A DNA stretch of 5,958 nucleotides from Pseudomonadota bacterium. Its GTDB lineage: Bacteria > Pseudomonadota > Gammaproteobacteria > Steroidobacterales > Steroidobacteraceae. The DNA lies in contig JAJXYU010000078.1 in assembly GCA_021780395.1 (NCBI GenBank), forward strand, positions 1 to 5,958. The letters run 5' to 3'. Below are positions 1-5,429 of this stretch, piece after piece (position 1 is the first letter of the stretch; every line of letters begins with the position of its first letter). The notes beneath the pieces are model-generated. The model saw only the letters and a list, made by a program, of their open reading frames with translations, was not told the origin of the DNA and did not search any database. The translations under genes were made by a program, and so were the position numbers.

Positions 1-1015
1 TCATGCCGAGGAAGTTCTCCCAGCCGACCGTCTCCTTGTGCGGATCCTTGAACGCCTCCTTCGTGACCATGCGGATCGGGCCGCGGCCGGCCTTGACCTC
101 CTCGAGCAGCGCGTGGTTGCGCAGGCAGGTCGGCACCGGATGGTGGTTCACGTAGTCGCCGACCATCTTCTCGATCGAGTCGCGCCAGAACGCCTCGTAG
201 TCCTGGCCGTACGCGTTCTGCGTGTAGGTCTTGAGGTGCAGGAAGTACGCGCCGACGGGACCATAGCCGTCCTTGAACCGGGTCAGCACGATCCGGTTCT
301 CCATCTGCGTCATCTTCGCGCCCGCGAGGATCGGCAACGCGTAGGCCGAGGCGCTGCTCCACGGGGCGTACCAGGTCCGACCCATGCCTTCACCGACCGC
401 GCGGGGCTTGAAGATGTGCGACGCGCCGCCCGCGGCGACGATCACCGCCTTCGCGCGGAACACGTAGAAGTCGCCGGTGCGGACGTTGAACCCCACGGCG
501 CCCGCGACCCGGTTCGGACGCTTCGAGTCCATCAGCAGGTGGGTCACCATGATCCGGTTGTGGATCTCGCTCGCCGCCTTGCGCGCCGCCTCCGCGACGA
601 TCGGCTTGTAGCTCTCGCCGTGGATCATGATCTGCCACTTGCCTTCGCGCTGATAGCGGCCGGTCTTGGGGTCGCGCATCATCGGCAGGCCCCATTCCTC
701 GAACTTGTGCACGGTCGCGTCGACGTGGCGGGCGATGTCGTAGCCGAGGTCCTCCCGGACGAGGCCCATCAGGTCGTTGCGCGCGTAGCGCACGTGATCC
801 TCGGGCTGGTTCTCGCCCCACTGCATTCCCATGTAGCAGTTGATCGCGTACAGGCCCTGCGCGACCGCGCCGCTGCGCTCGATGTTGGCCTTCTCGACGC
901 AGACGATCTTCAGGTCCCGTCCCCAGTAGCGCGATTCGTAGGTGGCTCCGCATCCGGCCATCCCGCCGCCGACGACGAGGATGTCCGAATCGACGAATAC
1001 GGTCTTGCGGCTCAT
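1..1015 (-). CDS. aprA: Adenylylsulfate (APS) reductase, alpha subunit AprA, partial (C-terminal half missing)
   Basis: AprA is the cytoplasmic FAD subunit that interconverts APS with sulfite and AMP. In sulfur oxidisers it is thought to run towards APS, feeding ATP sulfurylase. The 338 N-terminal residues are present and the frame is open to the window edge; the family is about 620-660 residues, so roughly half is missing. Visible: a dinucleotide-binding GGGMAG at residues 16-21 with an acidic residue (E41) after the second strand, ERSGAVAQGL near 46-55, N59 in GLYAIN, KWQIMIHGESYKP around 126-138, W215 in GRTWYA, and R246 in TRFKDGYGPVGA. N59, W215 and R246 align by eye with the Asn, Trp and Arg lining the substrate site of Archaeoglobus AprA. 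The ATG overlaps the aprB stop (ATGA) and has AGGGAG (complement of 1023-1028) 7 nt upstream, so the two are probably translationally coupled. Sequence similarity to AprA is strong, and the AprB partner next door rules out a generic fumarate reductase or succinate dehydrogenase. Confidence 0.97.
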   Translation of the reverse strand, partial: MSRKTVFVDSDILVVGGGMAGCGATYESRYWGRDLKIVCVEKANIERSGAVAQGLYAINCYMGMQWGENQPEDHVRYARNDLMGLVREDLGYDIARHVDATVHKFEEWGLPMMRDPKTGRYQREGKWQIMIHGESYKPIVAEAARKAASEIHNRIMVTHLLMDSKRPNRVAGAVGFNVRTGDFYVFRAKAVIVAAGGASHIFKPRAVGEGMGRTWYAPWSSASAYALPILAGAKMTQMENRIVLTRFKDGYGPVGAYFLHLKTYTQNAYGQDYEAFWRDSIEKMVGDYVNHHPVPTCLRNHALLEEVKAGRGPIRMVTKEAFKDPHKETVGWENFLGM

Positions 1016-1476
1016 GCGACCACTCCCTTCTTCAGACGATTGCGATCGAGCGTCGGCAGCGCCTGTACCTTGAGCGCGTCGGGCTCATGCGCGAGTTCCT
1101 GGGACTTCATCGCGTCGGCGGTCGGCGGCGTGTATTCGGCCGGGCCCTTGATCGAGCCCCAGGGCGTGGTGCGGATCGGCGACAGGAAATGCTTCTCGCG
1201 TCCGTCGCGGAAACGGATCCGCCACGCGATCGTGCCCTTGTCCTCCTCGCGCAGCGCGCGGACGCTGTGGCCGAGCGGCGCGAAGTCCGCATATCCGCGC
1301 GCGTCGATCGCGTTCTGCGGGCAGGCTTTCACGCAGGAGAAGCACTCCCAGCACATGTTCGGCTCGATGTTGTACGCGCGCCGGTACGTCGGATCGATGT
1401 GCATGATGTCGGACGGGCAGATGTCGACGCAGTATCCGCAGCCGTCGCAGCTCGTCATGTAGACAAACGTGGGCAT
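1012..1476 (-). CDS. aprB: Adenylylsulfate (APS) reductase, beta subunit AprB (two [4Fe-4S] clusters)
   Basis: AprB is the electron-transfer subunit of the AprAB dimer, linking the FAD of AprA to an external carrier. The protein has 154 residues, close to the usual ~150-165. It has an N-terminal ferredoxin-like part with two cluster motifs: C10-x2-C13-x2-C16-x3-C20-P and C42-x2-C45-x2-C48-x3-C52-P. W43 lies inside the second motif (MCWECFSC); the family has a Trp here that is proposed to help transfer electrons to FAD. A middle segment (about 60-105) should form the beta-sheet part, and the tail from about 105 matches the extension that wraps round AprA in known structures. The ATG start is supported by GAGGAG (complement of 1485-1490) 8 nt upstream. 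It lies 19 nt after aprM and overlaps aprA by 4 nt, so it is the middle gene of one operon. Confidence 0.97.
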   Translation of the reverse strand: MPTFVYMTSCDGCGYCVDICPSDIMHIDPTYRRAYNIEPNMCWECFSCVKACPQNAIDARGYADFAPLGHSVRALREEDKGTIAWRIRFRDGREKHFLSPIRTTPWGSIKGPAEYTPPTADAMKSQELAHEPDALKVQALPTLDRNRLKKGVVA

Positions 1477-1495
1477 GGACGATGCTCCTCAGGGT

Positions 1496-2284
1496 TCAAT
1501 AATTGCGCGGCGGACGACGAGCGCTGCCGAGCGTCGCCGGACGATCGGCGGGTGCGGGGAGATTGCGGCGGTAGCCGTTCGCCTGTTCGATGCGCGTCTG
1601 GAACGCGGCGGCGGGCTTGTAGAACATGTGCGCGAACTTCGACCAGGGGACGGAGCCGAACAACACCGTCGTCGCGAGCAGGTACAGCGCGAAGCACACC
1701 TCGCTCCCGACCGTGAGGTCCATCGCCGCGAGACGCGCCCAGACGAGCGCGAAGGTCGCGCTCGCGAGCAGCGAGACGATGAACAGGTCCGCGCGGACCA
1801 GGCGGAACGGCGAGTGGCCCTCGGCGGCGACGTCGACGCGCATCGCGAACCAGAACCAGTAGCCGCCGACGCAGATCAACGCGGCGCCGAGGTACCACAG
1901 TCCCGTCACGATCGCGGGCGCCGGCGTGGCGGCGGTCGGGTACGCGAAAACGATCAACGCGGTCGTGACGACATAGAAGATGAACCCGTACATCGTCAAC
2001 AGGTGGCTGATCCGGCGGGCGGAGGTGTGGAACTCACCGGCCGCGAGGCCCGTGACGACGACCGTCTGGATCGCGAACCCGATCTTCTCCGCGCCGCCGA
2101 CCTCGCGCGTCGCGCGCTTGGCGACGGTCTGGCGGTGGTTGAAGAAATAGGTGGCGCTCTTCTTGTGCAGCATGTCGGCGATGGTGCCGAAGACGACCGC
2201 GAGGAACATCACGATCACGTAGATCTGCATGGCGGTGGGCGAGATCGAGGCGGGCAGCGCGGCGAACGGATTGAACGTGAACAC
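1496..2284 (-). CDS. aprM: AprM-like integral membrane protein, putative membrane anchor/electron-transfer partner of APS reductase
   Basis: The protein has 262 residues and five hydrophobic segments, at about 19-38, 95-115, 124-146, 163-184 and 194-213. Basic residues cluster in the loop at 39-94, the loop at 147-163 and the tail after 214. That suggests an outside N-terminus and a cytoplasmic C-terminus. The fold resembles the five-helix NarI-like domain of QmoC, HdrE and DsrM. Its position directly before aprB and aprA matches the aprMBA operons of sulfur oxidisers, where AprM is proposed to dock the soluble AprAB at the membrane and accept its electrons; this role is inferred, not demonstrated. 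Histidines in or next to membrane segments are H86, H94 (GEFHTSARRISH) and H219 (KFAHMF). No iron-sulfur motif is present, unlike QmoC. The start is GTG at 2282-2284 with GGGGGA 6 nt upstream. The first in-frame ATG (residue 19) would cut into helix 1. The tail after about residue 232 is Pro/Arg/Ala-rich and poorly conserved in appearance. Confidence 0.85.
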   Translation of the reverse strand: MFTFNPFAALPASISPTAMQIYVIVMFLAVVFGTIADMLHKKSATYFFNHRQTVAKRATREVGGAEKIGFAIQTVVVTGLAAGEFHTSARRISHLLTMYGFIFYVVTTALIVFAYPTAATPAPAIVTGLWYLGAALICVGGYWFWFAMRVDVAAEGHSPFRLVRADLFIVSLLASATFALVWARLAAMDLTVGSEVCFALYLLATTVLFGSVPWSKFAHMFYKPAAAFQTRIEQANGYRRNLPAPADRPATLGSARRPPRNY

Positions 2285-2290
2285 TGGCGG

Positions 2291-2296
2291 TCCCCC
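2291..2296 (-). promoter_or_regulatory. Ribosome binding site deciding the GTG start of aprM
   Basis: The minus strand reads GGGGGA here, 6 nt before the GTG at 2284-2282. A purine-rich Shine-Dalgarno at ideal spacing favours GTG over the first in-frame ATG 18 codons later, which would remove the beginning of the first membrane helix. Confidence 0.6.
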
Positions 2297-2317
2297 GATG
2301 GCTTCTATTTTCGGTTC

Positions 2318-2346
2318 ACTCTATCGCCGGCGACGCCGCTCCGCAA
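2318..2346 (-). promoter_or_regulatory. Candidate promoter of the aprMBA operon
   Basis: On the minus strand TTGCGG (complement of 2341-2346, 3 of 6 matches to the -35 consensus) is followed by a 17-nt spacer and TAGAGT (complement of 2318-2323, 4 of 6 matches to the -10 consensus). The start of transcription would be near 2311, giving a leader of about 27 nt before the GTG. The weak -35 would suit a promoter needing an activator, and LysR-type boxes lie immediately upstream. This is pattern matching in a short GC-rich spacer and could be fortuitous. Confidence 0.35.
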
Positions 2347-2376
2347 TAATCGCTTCAATCGATAAATGCGATTATT
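2345..2376. promoter_or_regulatory. Putative LysR-type operator: inverted repeat with two overlapping ATC-N9-GAT boxes
   Basis: A perfect 9-bp inverted repeat has AATAATCGC at 2345-2353 and GCGATTATT at 2368-2376, with 14 nt between the arms. Within it are two overlapping copies of ATC-N9-GAT, at 2349-2363 and 2358-2372; each satisfies the T-N11-A rule for LysR-family sites. The element lies between divergent aprM and the LysR gene. It is about 24 bp upstream of the regulator's ATG and directly upstream of the candidate aprM -35, so one protein could activate aprMBA and repress its own gene. The stretch is clearly more AT-rich than its surroundings. The symmetry is read directly from the sequence; binding by the neighbouring regulator is inferred. 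Confidence 0.55.
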
Positions 2377-2399
2377 CTCATGCGCAATAGAGATCATTC

Positions 2400-3293
2400 A
2401 TGACGCTCGACCAGTTACGCATCTTCGTCGAAGTCGCCGAGCGGCGGCACGTCACGCGCGCCGCCGAGGCGTTGCGCATGAGCCAGTCGGCCGCCTCGGT
2501 CGCGATCGCCGCGCTGGAGGCGATGTACCAGGTGTCGTTGTTCAATCGCGTAGGCCGCGGAATCCAGTTGACCGAGGCGGGCCGGATCTTCCTGCGCGAG
2601 GCGCGCGCGGTGCTCGATCGCGCCGCCACCGCGCGCGCGGTGTTGCAGGACCTCGCGGGCAGTGCGACCGGGCCGATCGCGCTCGCGGCGAGCCAAACCA
2701 TTGCGACGTACTGGCTGCCACGGCGGCTCGCCGCGTTCCATGCGATCAATCCCCGGGTGCGTCTCGACGTCGTCATCCGCAACACTCACGAGGTCGAGGC
2801 CGCGGTCGCCGCGGGCGAGGTGAGCATCGGCCTGGTGGAAGGACCGACGAAGCACCCGGCGCTGATCCGCACGCCCCTCGGGCACGATCAGATGGTACTC
2901 GTCGTCGCCGCGGAACGACGCGCGCGGCCGGCTCGACGCGCCGGCAAGGTCGACATCGCGGGATTTCGCTGGGTCATCCGCGAACCCGGCTCCGGGACGC
3001 GGCAGAACTTCGAGGATCTGCTCGCCCGGGAGGGACTCTTGCTCGACGACCTCAACATCTTCCTGGTGCTGCCGGGCAACGAGGCGGTGCGCGAGGCGGT
3101 CGAGGCGGGCGCGGGCGCGACGATCATCTCCCGCCACGTGGTCGCCTCGGCGATCACGGCCGGCAAACTCGCCGAGATCCCGATCGACCTGCCGCAGCGG
3201 GAATACGCGCTGGTGCGCCATCGCGACCACCACGTGACCCTCGCGCAGCAGGCGCTGATCGCGCATCTGATCCGCGAGGGGGAGGCGGGATGA
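2400..3293 (+). CDS. LysR-family transcriptional regulator, divergent from aprMBA
   Basis: A DNA-binding regulator of 297 residues, typical LysR-family length. The N-terminal winged helix-turn-helix covers about residues 1-60, with the HTH near 17-40 (VTRAAEALRMSQSAASVAI) and the usual LTEAG at 57-61. A linker helix (about 60-88) leads to the two-lobed effector domain. There the motifs GLVEGP (144-149) and REPGSGTR (194-201) resemble the CysL/YeiE/CbbR-like branch, whose members sense small metabolites or anions. The effector is not readable from sequence. The protein contains no cysteine, so thiol redox sensing is unlikely. The ATG at 2400 fits the family N-terminus exactly; only a weak AGAGA (2389-2393) precedes it. 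Divergent placement from aprM, with a palindromic spacer between, suggests it controls the APS reductase operon and perhaps itself. Family assignment is secure; the target is inferred. Confidence 0.93.
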   Translation: MTLDQLRIFVEVAERRHVTRAAEALRMSQSAASVAIAALEAMYQVSLFNRVGRGIQLTEAGRIFLREARAVLDRAATARAVLQDLAGSATGPIALAASQTIATYWLPRRLAAFHAINPRVRLDVVIRNTHEVEAAVAAGEVSIGLVEGPTKHPALIRTPLGHDQMVLVVAAERRARPARRAGKVDIAGFRWVIREPGSGTRQNFEDLLAREGLLLDDLNIFLVLPGNEAVREAVEAGAGATIISRHVVASAITAGKLAEIPIDLPQREYALVRHRDHHVTLAQQALIAHLIREGEAG

Positions 3294-3324
3294 GGGCGCT
3301 GGCGCGGCAGGCCCATGCAAGGAT

Positions 3325-3400
3325 TGGCGCTCCCTGCGGGATTCGAACCCGCGTACCGGCCTTGAGAGGGCCGTGTCCTAGGCCTCTAGACGAAGGGAGC
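3325..3400 (-). tRNA. tRNA-Glu, anticodon CUC
   Basis: The minus strand from 3400 to 3325 folds as a 76-nt tRNA including an encoded CCA (3325-3327). The acceptor stem is GCTCCCT/AGGGAGC with discriminator G. The D arm begins GTCTAGAGGCC and matches E. coli tRNA-Glu. The anticodon stem CGGCC/GGCCG encloses loop CTCTCAA, with anticodon CTC at 3366-3364. The T arm GCGGG/CCCGC encloses TTCGAAT. The overall sequence aligns without gaps to E. coli tRNA-Glu(UUC), so the isotype is clear; it reads GAG codons. The gene converges on the LysR gene (31 nt from its stop) and diverges from pcnB. No Rho-independent terminator is visible downstream of it. Confidence 0.97.
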
Positions 3401-3450
3401 CTATCGGTGACCTGCGCGACGACTTGCGGCCGCCGCTTTGTCGGAAGGGC

Positions 3451-3459
3451 TGGTAGTAT
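3451..3459 (+). promoter_or_regulatory. Weak candidate extended -10 for pcnB
   Basis: The plus strand reads TGG-TAGTAT, an extended -10 type (TGn then 4 of 6 consensus bases), without a recognisable -35 at 16-18 bp. It overlaps the tRNA-Glu -10 on the other strand. A start near 3466 would give a leader of about 33 nt. This is the only plus-strand candidate I found in the 98-bp gap, and it is speculative. Confidence 0.2.
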
Positions 3460-3482
3460 ACGGGCCAATTTTTTTGACTCAA
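3455..3482 (-). promoter_or_regulatory. Sigma70-type promoter of tRNA-Glu
   Basis: On the minus strand TTGAGT (complement of 3477-3482) and TATACT (complement of 3455-3460) are separated by 16 nt that include an A7 tract. The -10 matches 5 of 6 consensus bases and the -35 matches 4 of 6. Transcription would start near 3448, giving a leader of about 48 nt that is trimmed before the mature 5' end at 3400. It is the best sigma70-like promoter in the window, as expected for a stable RNA gene. The -35 ends only 16 bp from the pcnB start codon. Confidence 0.7.
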
Positions 3483-3498
3483 GCGGAACCTGACCTTT

Positions 3499-4902
3499 TT
3501 GAACGAATCCTCGACCCCCAACGCCCCGATCATCGTCCCGCGGTCCGAGCACCCGATCTCGCGCTCCGCGATCTCTCCGAATGCCCTCCGGGTGCTGTAT
3601 CGCCTCAAGGAGGCGGGCTATCAGGGCTTCATCGTCGGCGGCGCGGTGCGCGACCTGCTGCTCGGCGTGCGTCCGAAGGACTTCGACGTCGCGACCAATG
3701 CGCTGCCGGACGAGGTCCGGCGCCTGTTCCGCAACTCGCGGTTGATCGGCCGCCGGTTCCGGCTCGCGCACGTTCATTTCGGCAGCGAGATCATCGAGGT
3801 CGCGACCTTTCGCGCGGCCGCGGCGCCCGAGCGGGAAGACGTCGAGGATCCCGAAGCCGAGGGTGCCGTGATGGGACCGGACGGGCCGGAGGATCGGGAG
3901 ATCGACCCGCGAGGCCGGATCCTGCGCGACAACGTCTACGGGACGATCGAGGAGGACGTCTGGCGGCGCGATTTCACCGCGAACGCGCTCTACTACAACA
4001 TCGAGGACTTCTCGGTCTGGGACTTCGTCGGCGGCGTCGCGGACGTCGCGGCGCGCCGCCTGCGACTGATCGGCGATCCGGATGCGCGCTATCGCGAGGA
4101 TCCGGTACGGATGCTGCGGGCGGTGCGGTTCGCGGCGAAGCTCGACTTCACGTTCGATCCGGCCACCGAGGCGCCGGTCACCCGGCTCGCGTCGCAGCTC
4201 GACGGCGTGCCGCCGGCGCGGCTCTTCGACGAGACCTTGAAGCTCTTCTTGTCGGGTTACGGCGCGCGATCGTATGAGCTGCTGCGCCGCTACGGCTTGT
4301 TCGAGCATCTGTTTCCCCTCGCGGCGGCGGCGTTCGCGCGTCCGCCGTACGCTTATGCGGAACAGATGCTCGAGCTCGGCTTGCGCAACACCGACGAACG
4401 GATCGGCGCGGACAAGGCGGTCACGCCGACCTTCCTGTTCGCGCTGCTGCTCTGGGGCGCGGTGCTGCGGGAGATGAACGAACGCAACGCCGGGCCCGCC
4501 CCGGACGTCGCCCAGTTGCTTCAGGCCTGCGACGTGGTGCTCCGGGCGCAGCAGTCCCGGGTCGCGATTCCGCGGCGTTTCTCGGTGCCGATGCGCGAGT
4601 TGCTGATGCTGCAGCCCCGCTTCAACCGGCGCAGCGGCGTGAAGAGCCTCGGGTTGCTGCACCATCCGCGCTTTCGCGCGGCCTACGATTTCCTGATGCT
4701 GCGGGTGCAGGCCGGCGCGGCCGACCCCGAAATCGCGTCCTGGTGGACCGAGATCCAGACGCTCCCCCAGGAGGAGCGGCTGCAGCGCGTGCAGGCGCGC
4801 CCCGGGCAGACGCCGGCCGCGGAGGGCGGCGCGCCCACGTCGTCGCGCCGGCGCCGGCGACGCCGGGGACCGCGGACCGGACCGCCGCCGGCGGCTCCTT
4901 GA
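3499..4902 (+). CDS. pcnB: Poly(A) polymerase I (class II nucleotidyltransferase)
   Basis: PcnB adds 3' poly(A) tails to RNA using ATP, marking RNAs for decay by exonucleases; the E. coli enzyme also controls antisense RNAs and plasmid copy number. The protein has 467 residues, close to the E. coli enzyme, with near-continuous similarity. Visible: VPRSEHPISR (13-22); the nucleotidyltransferase head with VGGAVRD (46-52) and catalytic DFD (61-63); GRRFRLAH (84-91), a motif that separates poly(A) polymerases from CCA-adding enzymes; RRDFTANALYY (156-166); and RYREDPVRMLRAVRFAAKL (197-215). The C-terminus is an Arg-rich basic tail (about 449-460) followed by Pro/Ala, as expected for RNA binding. 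An acidic, Pro-rich segment at about 107-140 is longer than the E. coli counterpart. The start is taken as TTG at 3499. No ATG or GTG lies between the upstream in-frame stop (3475-3477) and the conserved IVPRSEH segment. Only a poor GGA (3485-3487) precedes it. It heads the pcnB-folK-kinase operon. Confidence 0.95.
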   Translation: MNESSTPNAPIIVPRSEHPISRSAISPNALRVLYRLKEAGYQGFIVGGAVRDLLLGVRPKDFDVATNALPDEVRRLFRNSRLIGRRFRLAHVHFGSEIIEVATFRAAAAPEREDVEDPEAEGAVMGPDGPEDREIDPRGRILRDNVYGTIEEDVWRRDFTANALYYNIEDFSVWDFVGGVADVAARRLRLIGDPDARYREDPVRMLRAVRFAAKLDFTFDPATEAPVTRLASQLDGVPPARLFDETLKLFLSGYGARSYELLRRYGLFEHLFPLAAAAFARPPYAYAEQMLELGLRNTDERIGADKAVTPTFLFALLLWGAVLREMNERNAGPAPDVAQLLQACDVVLRAQQSRVAIPRRFSVPMRELLMLQPRFNRRSGVKSLGLLHHPRFRAAYDFLMLRVQAGAADPEIASWWTEIQTLPQEERLQRVQARPGQTPAAEGGAPTSSRRRRRRRGPRTGPPPAAP

Positions 4903-5429
4903 GCGATCGTGTCGGCGCGGGGACCGACGCGCTCTGGCGGCCGGCGTACGTGGCGCTCGGCAGCAACCTCGACGATCCTCGCGCGCGAATCGCCGACGCG
5001 TTCGAGCGGCTCGCGACCCTCGATCGGTCGCGGCTCGTCGCGCGGTCGCGGATCTACCGCTCGCGACCGATGGGTCCGCAGGACCAGCCGGAGTTCCTGA
5101 ACGCCGCCGCGGGCCTGTTGACGACCCGCAGCGCGCGGGAACTCCTCGAGGATCTGCTCGCGATCGAACGGGCGATGGGCCGGCGCCGGACCGAACGTTG
5201 GGGTCCGCGGGTGATCGACCTCGACCTGATCTGGATCGTGGGTTCGCCGATCGCCGAACCGGGTCTTGCGGTCCCGCATCCCGGCGTTCGCGAGCGCAAT
5301 TTCGTGTTGTATCCTCTCGCCGATATCGCGCCGACGCTCGTGATCCCGGGATGCGGCCGCGTCGGCGATCTGATGGAAAGGGTCGGGGCAGAGGGGATCG
5401 GCGTCCTGGATGACGAAGCGAGTGGCTGA
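4899..5429 (+). CDS. folK: 2-amino-4-hydroxy-6-hydroxymethyldihydropteridine pyrophosphokinase (HPPK)
   Basis: HPPK transfers pyrophosphate from ATP to 6-hydroxymethyl-7,8-dihydropterin, the step before dihydropteroate synthase in folate synthesis; it is cytosolic. Visible motifs: AYVALGSNL (16-24), YRSRPMGPQDQPEFLNAA (53-70), the catalytic WGPRVIDLDLIW (101-112) with metal-binding D107 and D109 and active-site R104, and PHPGVRERNFVLYPLADIAP (126-145). From a TTG at 4899 it has 176 residues, close to the usual ~160-175. This TTG overlaps the pcnB stop (TTGA), suggesting coupled translation. An ATG at 4743 in the same frame would add 52 Ala/Arg/Pro-rich residues lying inside pcnB and unlike any HPPK, so I reject it. 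The 3' end overlaps the next gene by 20 bp. The pcnB-folK pairing is common in gamma- and betaproteobacteria. The motifs are unambiguous; only the start is uncertain. Confidence 0.94.
   Translation: MSDRVGAGTDALWRPAYVALGSNLDDPRARIADAFERLATLDRSRLVARSRIYRSRPMGPQDQPEFLNAAAGLLTTRSARELLEDLLAIERAMGRRRTERWGPRVIDLDLIWIVGSPIAEPGLAVPHPGVRERNFVLYPLADIAPTLVIPGCGRVGDLMERVGAEGIGVLDDEASG

Noticed and set aside
38..1462. A 474-residue plus-strand open frame opposite aprA and aprB
   Set aside because: It lies opposite AprA and AprB, which have complete diagnostic motifs, and its translation has no recognisable domain. It is a codon-bias shadow.
1496..2284. AprM as QmoC, DsrM or HdrE
   Set aside because: The membrane topology is similar, but there is no iron-sulfur domain as in QmoC, and the immediate neighbours are aprB and aprA rather than qmo, dsr or hdr genes.
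3294..3324. A shared terminator between the converging LysR and tRNA-Glu genes
   Set aside because: The 31-bp gap has no stem followed by a T-run on either strand, so no Rho-independent terminator can be supported.
3325..3345. Integration site for a mobile element at the tRNA 3' end
   Set aside because: tRNA 3' ends are common attachment sites, but I saw no integrase gene and no second copy of the tRNA end in the window.
3467..3500. T7 (3469-3475) and T5 (3496-3500) runs as plus-strand terminator tails
   Set aside because: No GC-rich hairpin directly precedes either run. The first forms the A-tract spacer of the tRNA promoter on the other strand.
4743..4898. Longer N-terminus for HPPK starting at ATG 4743
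   Set aside because: The extra 52 residues are Ala/Arg/Pro-rich, lie wholly within pcnB and have no counterpart in HPPK proteins. The TTG at 4899 overlapping the pcnB stop gives normal length.
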